36,326 nucleotides of DNA from GCA-2786165 sp964625775 (GTDB lineage: Bacteria > Pseudomonadota > Gammaproteobacteria > Legionellales > Legionellaceae), in contig CAZVEH010000023.1 of NCBI GenBank assembly GCA_964625775.1, positions 1 through 36,326 on the forward strand, given 5' to 3'. The notes beneath the pieces are model-generated. The model was not told the DNA's origin. It made no database searches and saw only the letters and a program-made list of their open reading frames with translations. A program made the translations under genes and the position numbers. Numbering within the stretch: position 1 is the stretch's first letter; the number at the start of each line of letters is the position of its first letter. Positions 23,002 to 32,308 of this stretch are shown in pieces.

Positions 23002-24017
23002 TACATCGATTCCATGAGTTTATGAGGTAAGCTTTCGGTACGTCCTGCTTGTGTGATTTCAATATAATTTAATTTTCGTTGGAGTTCACTGACGGTATTG
23101 GCCCCAGCGTAAGTTAACCCAGAGCGTAAACCGCCTATGATGTCGGCAATCACCCACTCAGCATTTTCACGATAAGGTACTTCTGTAGACACACCTTCGG
23201 CCGTTTTCCATTCATGCATCTGGCCCAAAAAGTTTTCTTGCGCTTCGCGGGAGGCCATACCACGGTAGCGTTTGACTCGGGTACCATCGGCTCGGGTGAT
23301 CACGTCTCCTGGTGTAGGTTCTGTACCTGCAAGCATGCCACCAATCATGACAAAATCCGCACCAAACGCCAGTGCTTTTACGATGTCTCCAGGTGTTCTA
23401 AGCCCGCCATCTGCAACGATAGAGCGATCCGAGCGCGCGCAATCTTGAATACACGTTAACATGGGGATACCAAATCCCGTTTTGATCCGAGTGCTGCACA
23501 CGGAGCCACCCCCAATACCCGCTTTGATGATATCGGCACCGCAAGAAGCCAGATAATCTGCGCCAGCGTACGTGGCGACGTTGCCGGCCATGATGCAGCG
23601 AGACCCCAGAAGCTTGCGGAGATTTTTCAACGTTTTTCCTACATACTTGGCATGGGCATGAGCAACATCCACACAAAAATAATCCGCGCCGGCATCTCTT
23701 AACGCCGCGGCACGCTCTAATTCTGCCTGAGAGCATCCCACAGAAATGAACGTGGGTCCTTTGCAGGCTTTAAATTCTTTGACATTATCTTCGATGCTTA
23801 AAAAGCGATGCAAAACCCCAATGCCGCCTTTTTCGTGCATAAAATTGGCCATGTTACTTTCGGTAATGGTGTCCATATTGGAACTCATGACGGGCAAAGA
23901 TAAGGTGAGTTTGTTTAATCTATCCGAAACTGTTGTATCAACAATCCGTCGGGATTCGTGGTGGTTATAAGCAGGAATCAGAAGTACATCATCAAAAGTA
24001 ATTGCATGTGGTGCCAT
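23001..24017 (-). CDS. guaC: GMP reductase-like enzyme of the IMPDH/GMPR family
   Basis: A 338-residue TIM-barrel enzyme. FDDVLLIPAYN, MSSNMDTIT, the flavin-like phosphate loops GADIIKAGIGGGSVCSTR (catalytic Cys174) and SIVADGGLRTPGDIVKALAFGADFVMIGG are the IMPDH/GMPR signatures. There are no CBS domains, and the TRxKTG segment, the YRGMASREAQ flap and the ending VPYRENAEWVIADIIGGLRSGLTYAGA favour GMP reductase (NADPH-dependent GMP to IMP) over IMP dehydrogenase. ATG 24017 has GGAGA 6 bases upstream. It follows the PhoH-like gene by 25 bases and is coupled to the esterase. Confidence 0.82.
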   Translation of the reverse strand: MAPHAITFDDVLLIPAYNHHESRRIVDTTVSDRLNKLTLSLPVMSSNMDTITESNMANFMHEKGGIGVLHRFLSIEDNVKEFKACKGPTFISVGCSQAELERAAALRDAGADYFCVDVAHAHAKYVGKTLKNLRKLLGSRCIMAGNVATYAGADYLASCGADIIKAGIGGGSVCSTRIKTGFGIPMLTCIQDCARSDRSIVADGGLRTPGDIVKALAFGADFVMIGGMLAGTEPTPGDVITRADGTRVKRYRGMASREAQENFLGQMHEWKTAEGVSTEVPYRENAEWVIADIIGGLRSGLTYAGANTVSELQRKLNYIEITQAGRTESLPHKLMESM

Positions 24018-24042
24018 GAGCGATCTCCATAAATCTGAATTA

Positions 24043-25440
24043 TTATAAATGTTCTGCCGCGTAGTAAGCCAATCGTGAACGTTCCCCACGAGTGAGCGTC
24101 ATGTGGGCACTGTATTGCCAGTGTTTAAATCGGTCTACTGCGAAAGTCAGTCCTGAGGTGGTTTCCGTCAAATAAGGGGTGTCAATTTGTTTGATGTCTC
24201 CTAGGCAAACAATTTTTGATCCGGGGCCAGCACGCGTGACCAAAGTTTTGATTTGTTTGGGGGTTAAGTTTTGAGCTTCGTCGATGATGATGAAGCGATT
24301 CAGGAACGTGCGGCCGCGCATGAAGTTCAAAGAACGGATTTTGATTTTGTTTTTGAGTAAGTCTTCTGTTGCATTGCGTCCAAAACTACCGCCATCTTGA
24401 TTGGTATGCAAGACCTCTAAATTATCCATCAAGGCGCCCATCCATGGCGTCATTTTTTCTTCTTCTGTACCAGGTAGAAAGCCGATGTCTTCTCCGACAG
24501 GAATGGTCACTCTGGTCATGATGATTTCAGTATAGCGACGCTCATCCAGTACTTGAGTGAGAGCTGCGGCAATGGTCAATAAGGTTTTTCCTGTGCCTGC
24601 AGAGCCTTGCAAGGTGACGAAATCAATATTGGGATCTAGGAGTAGATTTAGGGCAAAATTTTGTTCTTCATTACGTGCGTTGATGCCCCAGACTGTGTTT
24701 TTTTCAATGGTGTAATCTTTTGCCATTTCAACCAGCGCTTCTCCGGCTTCAATATTTTTGACGATGGCTTTGAATTCGTGATCTTCAGTGACAAGGCAAT
24801 CATTTGGATTCCATTCGCTGGTCAGGGGCCCCTTAATGCGATAGAACGTTTTGCCGCTGTCTTTCCAAGAGGTCATATCTTTACCATGCGTCTCCCAGAA
24901 ATTATTGTCTAAGCGATGTAATCCACTATGCAGTAAAGTCACATCGTCCAATACTTGATCCGTGTAATAATCTTCAGCCGCAATCCCTAGAATGCCTGCT
25001 TTGATACGAAGATTGATGTCCTTAGATACAATGATGACTTGGCGTTGCGCGTCGTGTTTTTGTAGGCTGAGTGCAATACCCAGCAGGGTATTATCGACAT
25101 TATGCCCTGGTAAAGACAAAGGTTGTTCTTGTTCAAGATCGTCGGTTTGAAAAAACAAGCGTCCTGAACTAGACACACCGCTATTGGACATAAAGCTCGG
25201 GATTTTTAAGCCTTTTACCACCTCAGCATGGGATGTTCCACTCATTAACTCCACCAACATCCGGTTGGTTTGGCGTACATTTCGAGCAACTTCAGAGATG
25301 CCGTTTTTGTGTCTATCGAGTTCTTCAAGCACAACCATAGGCAAATATATGTCATGCTCTTGAAAATGATAGATAGCTGTGGGATCATGCATCAGTATGT
25401 TGGTATCCAGCACAAATAATTTACGTTCCTTGTTCATCAT
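24043..25440 (-). CDS. PIN-PhoH fusion ATPase (PhoH2/YlaK type)
   Basis: A 465-residue protein: an N-terminal PIN nuclease domain (~7-150, with acidic residues Asp12 in VLDTNILMHDP, Glu/Asp in VVLEELDRHK and Asp141 in IIVSKDINLRIKA) joined to a PhoH ATPase domain. Walker A is GSAGTGKT (279-286) and Walker B is FIIIDEAQN. PhoH2 proteins are RNA helicases with RNase activity. ATG 25440 is chosen, with GGGATA upstream; ATG 25437 is the next codon and the frame is open to 25524. It leads the minus-strand set PhoH2-GMP reductase-esterase and is divergent from smpB. Confidence 0.92.
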   Translation of the reverse strand: MMNKERKLFVLDTNILMHDPTAIYHFQEHDIYLPMVVLEELDRHKNGISEVARNVRQTNRMLVELMSGTSHAEVVKGLKIPSFMSNSGVSSSGRLFFQTDDLEQEQPLSLPGHNVDNTLLGIALSLQKHDAQRQVIIVSKDINLRIKAGILGIAAEDYYTDQVLDDVTLLHSGLHRLDNNFWETHGKDMTSWKDSGKTFYRIKGPLTSEWNPNDCLVTEDHEFKAIVKNIEAGEALVEMAKDYTIEKNTVWGINARNEEQNFALNLLLDPNIDFVTLQGSAGTGKTLLTIAAALTQVLDERRYTEIIMTRVTIPVGEDIGFLPGTEEEKMTPWMGALMDNLEVLHTNQDGGSFGRNATEDLLKNKIKIRSLNFMRGRTFLNRFIIIDEAQNLTPKQIKTLVTRAGPGSKIVCLGDIKQIDTPYLTETTSGLTFAVDRFKHWQYSAHMTLTRGERSRLAYYAAEHL

Positions 25441-25518
25441 GTGTTTATCCCGGGTATGAGTTATAAAACATGATAGCGTAATCGGATCGATTCTGTAACT
25501 ATCTAAGGCGTGCTGATC

Positions 25519-25983
25519 ATGCATAAAAAAGACAATGCGGTGATTGTTACCAATAAAAAAGCCCGTTTCGAGTATTTTATTGAAGAAGAGTTCGAAGCCG
25601 GTATGGTTTTCGAAGGCTGGGAAGTCAAAAGTTTGCGGGCTGGGAGAATTAATTTATCTGATGCGCATGTCATTATAAAACACGGAGAGGCTTTTTTGTT
25701 AGGCGCGCAGATTCAGCCGTTGCCTACAGCATCTTTGCATACCTACCCGGATTCCACTCGTACCCGGAAATTATTATTAAATCGTAATCAGTTGAATCAA
25801 TTGATTGGTAAAGTAGAACGTCAAGGATATACTCTGATTCCATTGTCTTTTTATTGGAAGCACAATAAGATTAAGATGCAAATGGCTTTGGTAAAAGGTA
25901 AAAAAACACATGATAAACGCGATACTATTAAAGAACGGGATTGGCAACGTGATCGTGCGCGCATTATGAAGAAAAATATTTAG
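25519..25983 (+). CDS. smpB: SsrA (tmRNA)-binding protein SmpB
   Basis: A 154-residue partner of tmRNA in ribosome rescue. The OB-fold landmarks are NKKARFEYFIEEEFEAGMVFEGWEVKSLRAGRINL, then LLLNRNQLNQLIGKVERQGYTLIPL and the basic tail KGKKTHDKRDTIKERDWQRDRARIMK, which enters the decoding site. ATG 25519 matches the family start; AAGG lies 10 bases upstream. No tmRNA gene (ssrA) was found nearby. glmS follows 11 bases later. Confidence 0.97.
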   Translation: MHKKDNAVIVTNKKARFEYFIEEEFEAGMVFEGWEVKSLRAGRINLSDAHVIIKHGEAFLLGAQIQPLPTASLHTYPDSTRTRKLLLNRNQLNQLIGKVERQGYTLIPLSFYWKHNKIKMQMALVKGKKTHDKRDTIKERDWQRDRARIMKKNI

Positions 25984-25994
25984 GAGTCAAAATT

Positions 25995-27809
25995 ATGTGC
26001 GGCATTATGGGCGCGGTCTCGAAAAGAGATGTCAGTAAAATTTTGTTGGAAGGACTTCGTCGCCTTGAATATCGTGGCTACGATTCTGCGGGTATTGCAG
26101 TGATTGATCAAAATCCCGATGTGCATCGTATCCGCACGCAAGGCAAGGTGCAGGTGCTGGTGGATGCGTTGAGTCACGAATCATTGAGCGGTTGCCTAGG
26201 TATTGCTCATACGCGCTGGGCGACTCACGGACGGCCTTCCGAAAGCAATGCTCATCCTCACGTGTCGCATAATGAAGTAGCTATTGTCCATAATGGCATT
26301 ATTGAGAATCATGATGAGTTACGCCAACGGTTGCAAGCCTTGGGTTATCAGTTTACTTCTGAGACCGATAGTGAGGTGGCTGCTCATTTGATTCATTATC
26401 ATTACCAATTGATGCCCGATTTCTTAAAAGCAGTTCAATCCACAGCGGAGCAATTGTCGGGTGCATTCGCTTTAGGCGTGGTCCACAGTAAGCATCCTAA
26501 CGAATTGGTGGCTATCCGTAGGGGCAGCCCCCTGGTGATTGGTTTGGGTGTTGATGAGCACTTTATTGCTTCAGATCCTTTGGCCTTGCGATCATTTGCC
26601 GATCAAGTGGTGTATTTAGAGGAAGGGGATAGTGTTCATTTGACCCCCGCAAGTCTTAACATTTTTGATGACAAAAAGCAGTTGGTGCAACGTAATGCCG
26701 AGCGCTTACATGTCGAAAGCTTTGCTGTAACCAAAGGATCTTATCGGCATTTTATGTTGAAAGAAATCTTTGAGCAAACGGTGGTCATAGCAGATACTTT
26801 GGCAGGACGTTTGTCTAGCTTGGATGTTTTAAAAGCCAGTTTTGGCGATAAAACCTTAGCTCTGTTTCAACGCGTGAAACACATCCATATCGTGGCTTGT
26901 GGCACCAGTTATCATGCGGGATTGATAGCTAAGTTTTGGTTTGAATCGTTGGCGGGATTGTCTACTCAGGTTGAAGTTGCAAGTGAATATCGATATCGTG
27001 ATGTGGTCGTGGGACAGGATTCGTTGTTTATCACGATTTCTCAATCGGGTGAAACAGCGGATACGCTAGCGGCACTTTCGAAAGCCAAATCCTTAGGGTA
27101 TTTAGGAACGTTTGCCATTTGTAATGTGGCCAGCTCTACTTTGGTGCGCGAGTCTGATTCTGTATTTTTGACCCGAGCTGGGGTAGAAATTGGCGTGGCT
27201 TCTACCAAGGCGTTTACCACACAATTGGTGGCCTTACTCATGATGGCAGCCACATTATGTCGAGACGATCGTGCCAAAGAGGTGTTTTCTGAGCTACAAC
27301 GTCTGCCTGCAAGTTGTGAAAGAGCCTTGCGTTTGAATTCTGAGATTGAGCGTTTGTCACATCAATTTGTCAATAAAACCAATGCCCTGTTTTTAGGTCG
27401 TGGTGTGCATTTTCCTGTGGCCTTAGAAGGTGCTTTAAAATTAAAAGAAGTATCTTATATTCATGCAGAAGCTTATCCTGCGGGTGAATTGAAACACGGT
27501 CCGCTGGCCTTGGTAGACAAAGCTATGCCAGTGGTTGTGGTGGCTCCTAAAGATGAATTATCAGGCAAGTTAAAATCTAATTTACACGAAGTGAGTGCGC
27601 GTGGAGGACAATTATTTGTCTTTGCAGATGATGATCAAGATTGGTCGGAAAATCAAGCGACGTTCATCCGTGTGGCCTCTTGTGGCACTTGGATTGCACC
27701 AATTATTTTTACAATACCTCTACAACTTTTGGCGTATCATGTGGCAGTTGCCAAAGGCACCGATGTGGACCAACCTAGAAATTTGGCCAAATCAGTGACT
27801 GTAGAATAA
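25995..27809 (+). CDS. glmS: Glucosamine-6-phosphate synthase (isomerizing) GlmS
   Basis: A 604-residue enzyme making glucosamine-6-phosphate from fructose-6-phosphate and glutamine, the entry to peptidoglycan and lipopolysaccharide. The class II glutaminase domain starts CGIMGA with the nucleophile Cys directly after Met, and holds HTRWATHGRPS and HNGIIENHDELR. Two SIS isomerase domains follow (~285-420 with HIVACGTSYHAG and SQSGETADT; ~455-595 with GRGVHFPVALEGALKLKEVSYIHAEAYPAGELKHGPLAL) and the usual tail DQPRNLAKSVTVE. AGGAG lies 9 bases before the ATG. No glmU or glmS ribozyme is seen. Confidence 0.98.
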   Translation: MCGIMGAVSKRDVSKILLEGLRRLEYRGYDSAGIAVIDQNPDVHRIRTQGKVQVLVDALSHESLSGCLGIAHTRWATHGRPSESNAHPHVSHNEVAIVHNGIIENHDELRQRLQALGYQFTSETDSEVAAHLIHYHYQLMPDFLKAVQSTAEQLSGAFALGVVHSKHPNELVAIRRGSPLVIGLGVDEHFIASDPLALRSFADQVVYLEEGDSVHLTPASLNIFDDKKQLVQRNAERLHVESFAVTKGSYRHFMLKEIFEQTVVIADTLAGRLSSLDVLKASFGDKTLALFQRVKHIHIVACGTSYHAGLIAKFWFESLAGLSTQVEVASEYRYRDVVVGQDSLFITISQSGETADTLAALSKAKSLGYLGTFAICNVASSTLVRESDSVFLTRAGVEIGVASTKAFTTQLVALLMMAATLCRDDRAKEVFSELQRLPASCERALRLNSEIERLSHQFVNKTNALFLGRGVHFPVALEGALKLKEVSYIHAEAYPAGELKHGPLALVDKAMPVVVVAPKDELSGKLKSNLHEVSARGGQLFVFADDDQDWSENQATFIRVASCGTWIAPIIFTIPLQLLAYHVAVAKGTDVDQPRNLAKSVTVE

Positions 27810-27830
27810 ACGGGAGTGATGAGAACGGTT

Positions 27831-30215
27831 ATGAGTGACGATGTGATGCTGATTGCCTCTACAATTGGTCAAGAGTTGAATATACCTCCTGCACGAATTA
27901 GTGCGGCAATCCAATTATTAGATGAGGGTGCTACGGTGCCGTTTATTGCGCGCTACCGCAAAGAAGCGACGCAACACTTAAATGACACAGAGCTGAGAAA
28001 AATTGCTTATCGATTAAGTTATTTACGTGAATTGGCTGAGCGACGCGCGACGGTATTGTCGAGTATTCGTGAGCAAGGATTGTTGACGGCGCCTTTAGAG
28101 CAGGCCATTTTAGAGGCTGCCAGCAAAACGCGCTTAGAGGATTTATATTTGCCCTATCGACCCAAGCGTCGCACCAAAGCGCATTTGGCCAAAGAAGCGG
28201 GATTAGAGCCTTTGGCAGAAGCGTTATTGCGCGACGCAAGCATCGAACCACAAAGCCATGCACTCACGTTTGTGAATCCGGAACTGGGCGTGACCACGCC
28301 GGAAGAAGCCCTGGAAGGTGCGCGACAAATTCTCATGGAACGTTTTGCGGAAGAACCCGATGTTTTAAGAGAGTTGCGTGAGTATTTATGGCAGCATGCT
28401 GTTTTGACTGCTCAAGGTGTAAAAGGCGCTAAGAGTACGAAAAAGAACCCCATCCATAAATTTGCAGATTATGTGAATTTTTCTCAACCTATTCGAAAAA
28501 TTCCATCTCACCGAGCATTGGCGCTGTTTCGAGGCCGTAAAGAAAACGCGCTGACCTTGGCGCTGACCCTTCCTGACCATCCCCACATTGGTGAAGAAAT
28601 CATCTGTCGGTATTTCCAGATTACCACGCAAGTCACCCCAGCATTGGCTTGGTTGATGGAAACTGTGCGTTTGGCATGGTCTACTAAATTATGGTCTAAA
28701 TTAGAATTGGAATTATTTAATCGTTTGCGCGAATTTGCAGATGAAGAAGCGATTGATGTATTTGCCAAAAACCTGCGCGATTTGTTATTGGCAGCGCCTG
28801 CGGGTGCCAGAGTCATCATGGGCCTTGATCCTGGCATAAGAACTGGGGTTAAGGTCGTGGTGGTTGACCAAACCGGCAAAGTATTGGATTACGATACTGT
28901 ATTTCCTTTGCCACCGCAGTCGGCTTGGCATGAAGCCATTACAGCCTTGGCTAAGCTTGCCATGAAATATCATGTGGATTTGATCAGTATTGGCAATGGT
29001 ACCGGTTCGCGTGATACCGAGCGCTTAGTAGTGGAGATGATCACGATGTACCCTGATCTTGCCTTGACCAAAGTGTTGGTCAGTGAAGCGGGGGCTTCGG
29101 TATATTCTGCTTCGCAATTGGCGGCAGACGAGTTTCCTGATTTGGATGTCACCTTGCGCGGTGCTGTTTCTATTGCGCGTCGATTACAAGATCCTTTGGC
29201 AGAATTAGTAAAAATAGAACCCAAATCGATTGGGGTAGGACAATACCAACACGATGTAAATCAATCACGTTTGGCGCGATGTTTGGATGCTGTGGTAGAA
29301 GATTGTGTGAATGTGGTGGGAGTCGACATCAACCGGGCCTCGGTCTCACTACTGTCACATGTGTCAGGATTAACTGAGTCTTTGGCTAAGCAATTGGTCC
29401 AATATCGCGATGAACATGGCATGTTTTCTGATCGAGAAGCTCTAAAAAATATTCCGCGTATGGGCGCTAAGACCTTTCAACAAGCTGCAGGATTTTTACG
29501 GATTACCCAAGGGGCTAACCTTCTTGATGCCTCAGGGGTACATCCCGAGTCTTATCCTGTTGTGGAACGTATTGTGCAAGATACAGGCCTGAGTTTGGCT
29601 GATTTGATGGGCAATACTGCTATTTTAAATGCTTTAGAGGCGTCGCGGTACGTGGATGAACAGTTTGGATTGGCCACAGTGCAAGACATTATAGCGGAAC
29701 TTGAAAAACCAGGGCGCGATCCGCGGCCTCGTTTTAAAACAGTTGCCTTCAAAGACGGGATCAATCAGGTCGCTGATTTACAGCTTGGGATGGTATTAGA
29801 GGGTGTGATTTCCAATGTCACTCATTTTGGCGCTTTTGTGGATATTGGTGTGCATCAAGATGGATTGGTTCATATTTCTGCGATCACGGATCGATTTATT
29901 CGTGATCCACGTGAAATCGTCAAGGCGGGCGATATTGTTACGGTGAAGGTCATTGAAGTAGACAAAGAGCGCAATAGAATTGGTTTGACGATGAAACTGA
30001 AAGAAGAACAACAGGCGCAGCCGTTGCCTAAAAAAGACGTGACGTCGAAACAAAAATCTACTCCCAAAGAACCGCCGAGAACATCAAAACCTAAGCCCAA
30101 GACTAAACCTAAGCAATCTGAGCAGCATACAGCACCTCCAGCCCGCGCAAAAACGGTGTTTAATACCGCTATGGCGGATGCATTGTCCAAATTGAAACGA
30201 GAAATGGAGTCCTAA
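27831..30215 (+). CDS. tex: Tex-family transcription accessory / RNA-binding protein
   Basis: A 794-residue Tex (YhgF) protein. The N-terminal helical region opens with LDEGATVPFIARYRKEATQHL, the YqgF/RNase H-like domain has GLDPGIRTGVKVVVVDQTG, the helix-hairpin-helix region has NIPRMGAKTFQQAAGFLRI, and an S1 domain (~648-720) starts GVISNVTHFGAFVDIGVHQDGLVHIS. A Lys/Pro/Ser-rich tail follows. Tex binds RNA and DNA and affects transcription. ATG 27831 is preferred, since ATG 27819 and GTG 27816 sit too close to GGGAG (27811-27815); this choice is uncertain. The stop overlaps the thioesterase start (TAATG). Confidence 0.94.
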   Translation: MSDDVMLIASTIGQELNIPPARISAAIQLLDEGATVPFIARYRKEATQHLNDTELRKIAYRLSYLRELAERRATVLSSIREQGLLTAPLEQAILEAASKTRLEDLYLPYRPKRRTKAHLAKEAGLEPLAEALLRDASIEPQSHALTFVNPELGVTTPEEALEGARQILMERFAEEPDVLRELREYLWQHAVLTAQGVKGAKSTKKNPIHKFADYVNFSQPIRKIPSHRALALFRGRKENALTLALTLPDHPHIGEEIICRYFQITTQVTPALAWLMETVRLAWSTKLWSKLELELFNRLREFADEEAIDVFAKNLRDLLLAAPAGARVIMGLDPGIRTGVKVVVVDQTGKVLDYDTVFPLPPQSAWHEAITALAKLAMKYHVDLISIGNGTGSRDTERLVVEMITMYPDLALTKVLVSEAGASVYSASQLAADEFPDLDVTLRGAVSIARRLQDPLAELVKIEPKSIGVGQYQHDVNQSRLARCLDAVVEDCVNVVGVDINRASVSLLSHVSGLTESLAKQLVQYRDEHGMFSDREALKNIPRMGAKTFQQAAGFLRITQGANLLDASGVHPESYPVVERIVQDTGLSLADLMGNTAILNALEASRYVDEQFGLATVQDIIAELEKPGRDPRPRFKTVAFKDGINQVADLQLGMVLEGVISNVTHFGAFVDIGVHQDGLVHISAITDRFIRDPREIVKAGDIVTVKVIEVDKERNRIGLTMKLKEEQQAQPLPKKDVTSKQKSTPKEPPRTSKPKPKTKPKQSEQHTAPPARAKTVFNTAMADALSKLKREMES

Positions 30216-30586
30216 TGACCCCAAAAGGTGAACTGGCGATCCAAACCCTAGCGATGCCCTCTCATACCAATTCTGGGGGGGATATCTTTGGAGGGTGGTT
30301 GGTCTCACAAATGGATTTGGCGGCAGGTATTTTGGCCAAGCGTGTGTCAAAAGGCCGTGCTGTTACGATTGCCATTCACTCAATGACGTTTCTCAAACCG
30401 GTACACGTAGGCCATTTGGTCAGTTGTTACGTTCATCTGGTGTCTGTGGGCACCACATCTATGACGATCGAAGTGGAAGCATGGACCGAAGATTTAGCCG
30501 AGGCAAAGAAAGAAAAAGTAACCGAGGGAGCGTTTGTTTTTGTAGCGATTGATGCGCAGGGCAAAAGCAGAGAAATTTCAAAATGA
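30215..30586 (+). CDS. Acyl-CoA thioesterase, YciA type
   Basis: A 123-residue hot-dog fold enzyme. The signature NSGGDIFGGWLVSQMDLAAG (19-38) holds the catalytic Asn19 and Asp34, and AVTIAIHSMTFLKPVHVGHLVSCYV follows. YciA-like thioesterases release free CoA from short and medium acyl-CoA. Length is slightly shorter than E. coli YciA (132). It overlaps tex at the start (TAATG) and the unknown gene at the end (ATGA). Confidence 0.93.
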   Translation: MTPKGELAIQTLAMPSHTNSGGDIFGGWLVSQMDLAAGILAKRVSKGRAVTIAIHSMTFLKPVHVGHLVSCYVHLVSVGTTSMTIEVEAWTEDLAEAKKEKVTEGAFVFVAIDAQGKSREISK

Positions 30587-32214
30587 CCGCTTCTATAAAA
30601 AAATTGAATCAGTGGATCACCACTATCGCTGGTTTTATTCAACATGATCAAGATATTGCGCCTGATTGCTACACCCATTTTATAGATAATCCTGAGCTGG
30701 CCATACAGATCATTGATGTGATTGAGGGGTTGGATGAACGTCGTGTAGATGCTAATCCATCGCGCTATACGGCCTGTATTTTTGTGCTAGATATTTGTGT
30801 GGCCAAATTGCAAACTGCCAGTGAATCTTCTTCTAAATTAGCGGATAAAACCTTGAATCAGTTGATGTCCCGTTTGGCGGATGCGATTCTTAGTCGCAAG
30901 CATACATTGAGCTTTTGGTTGCCTGTATTGAATGCTTTTTATGAAGTGCATGTGGAGTTATCTGCTGAGTTGAAAGATGCGTATTTGACTCTTGCCAACC
31001 AAGAAAGTCTTGAAACCTTGGATGATGAGGTGACGCATTTAAGTTCCATTCGCGATTTGATTGCGGAATTATCAGACTTGAGCGTGTTTGATATTGCAGA
31101 GAATTTTTTTGCGCAAAGTTATGCCATGCCTGCTGATTTTTTTATAGATTTGGTGCTGGATTTATATCATGTTGAGGAAGGGCATGACATCGCGTTGTTG
31201 ACTTTATTGCATCCGAATAGAGACGTACGTGATGTGGTGGTTTCAACGCTTGATTCCTTGATGCCATCGATTCAAATCAGTTCTATTTCTTTATCTCGTT
31301 TACAAATGATCAAACAATGGTATCCACCGGAGTATCATGCCCAATTCAATCATTGGATCACCCTCCAGAGAAAGAAAGGCGTGGTTTTTCATCGTGCGCA
31401 AACCGCGAAAATTATGCAACTCAAAGCCAGTGAAATAGACGGGGGTGGCGCGCAGGGTATTTTTATCCATATCCGTAAAAAGAAACAAAATCGGTTATGT
31501 GGATTATTACTTAAGCATCATTTGGGCATCAAAGATGCATGGATTACGCCGGTGATTTCTGAGCAAGATGTTCAGCGCTATTATGACGAAGCATTCGACG
31601 ACTCTATTGTGTTACGTATGATCGATCTGCCCTATTTAACCATGATGACCAATCATTTCTTGGGTTTAACCTTGATGCAAGATGGGATGCCGGACTTGCA
31701 CTTATTGGAAATTCAAGAAGAACTGGGCATACAGTTTCTGCCCGGTGCGCTGGATGTGGCAGATTTGATGCAACAAATCAGTATTCAAATCAGTCCTTTT
31801 ACAGCAGAAACCATTCAATCCTCGTTGCGGCGATCAAAGCAATGGCCGAAAACCAAATATTTTATTGACTCTTGGTTTGTAGAAAATGCCATGGTGGATA
31901 AATTAGTCAACCAATGTTCGGGATTTTTAGACGGCCACAAAATTTGTGACATCGATCAAGCTGAGACCCGAGTTTTTCAAGAAGAATTTGAGCAACACCG
32001 GGATGATTGGTTATTTCATTTTTTATGGGTAGCGCTATGGATGAAAATAGGTGCGCGCCAAACGGAAGTGATGTGGAAAGACAGTTTTATCATTGCGCAT
32101 ATGATTCAGTCCGGAGAACCTTTGACTGAGATTCCGCTGATGCATGCCATTTGTAGAAAATCCGTGCTCAATAGTATTGACACCATGCATGAACGTCGTA
32201 CTCATTTGAGTTGA
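30583..32214 (+). CDS. Conserved-looking 543-residue cytoplasmic protein of unknown function
   Basis: No family is recognised. The first ~290 residues are largely helical, Leu/Asp/Glu-rich with spacing suggesting a helical repeat array (for example RLADAILSRKHTLSFWLPVLNAFYEV and TLLHPNRDVRDVVVSTLDSL, HEAT-like in look). Residues ~290-360 contain a beta-like, Lys-rich segment (GIFIHIRKKKQNRLCGLLLKHH) followed by acidic helices. There is no signal peptide or membrane helix. Codon use is like the neighbours. Its ATG overlaps the thioesterase stop (ATGA), so it is translated with tex and the thioesterase, which suggests a housekeeping rather than accessory role. Confidence 0.8.
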   Translation: MTASIKKLNQWITTIAGFIQHDQDIAPDCYTHFIDNPELAIQIIDVIEGLDERRVDANPSRYTACIFVLDICVAKLQTASESSSKLADKTLNQLMSRLADAILSRKHTLSFWLPVLNAFYEVHVELSAELKDAYLTLANQESLETLDDEVTHLSSIRDLIAELSDLSVFDIAENFFAQSYAMPADFFIDLVLDLYHVEEGHDIALLTLLHPNRDVRDVVVSTLDSLMPSIQISSISLSRLQMIKQWYPPEYHAQFNHWITLQRKKGVVFHRAQTAKIMQLKASEIDGGGAQGIFIHIRKKKQNRLCGLLLKHHLGIKDAWITPVISEQDVQRYYDEAFDDSIVLRMIDLPYLTMMTNHFLGLTLMQDGMPDLHLLEIQEELGIQFLPGALDVADLMQQISIQISPFTAETIQSSLRRSKQWPKTKYFIDSWFVENAMVDKLVNQCSGFLDGHKICDIDQAETRVFQEEFEQHRDDWLFHFLWVALWMKIGARQTEVMWKDSFIIAHMIQSGEPLTEIPLMHAICRKSVLNSIDTMHERRTHLS

Positions 32215-32263
32215 TGGGCGTAAGTAGTTGAATTTTTGTGGAGAAGGGTGAAGGTCTTGGAAA

Positions 32264-32301
32264 AACTCGTTCTATGTGTTGGACCCCAAATAGAACGAGT
32301 T
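32264..32301 (-). terminator. Factor-independent terminator of the outer-membrane protein gene
   Basis: AACTCGTTCTAT (32264-32275) and ATAGAACGAGTT (32290-32301) form a perfect 12-base stem with a 14-base loop. On the minus strand the stem is followed by TTTTCC, a short U-tract, fitting termination of the barrel gene. On the plus strand it may also stop read-through from the 543-residue gene. Confidence 0.65.
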
Positions 32302-32308
32302 GATTTGA

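Noticed and set aside
23001..24017. Naming this gene guaB (IMP dehydrogenase)
   Set aside because: The CBS domains are absent, and the TRxKTG segment and C-terminal VPY...IIGGLRS block fit GMP reductase better, though IMPDH activity cannot be excluded from sequence alone.
25983..25995. A glmS-type ribozyme or other riboswitch before glmS
   Set aside because: Only 11 bases separate smpB and glmS, too few for any structured leader.
28508..28879. Long antisense frames over tex (also over glmS and batA)
   Set aside because: They are shadows of strongly conserved coding genes on the other strand, with no ribosome sites or recognisable domains.
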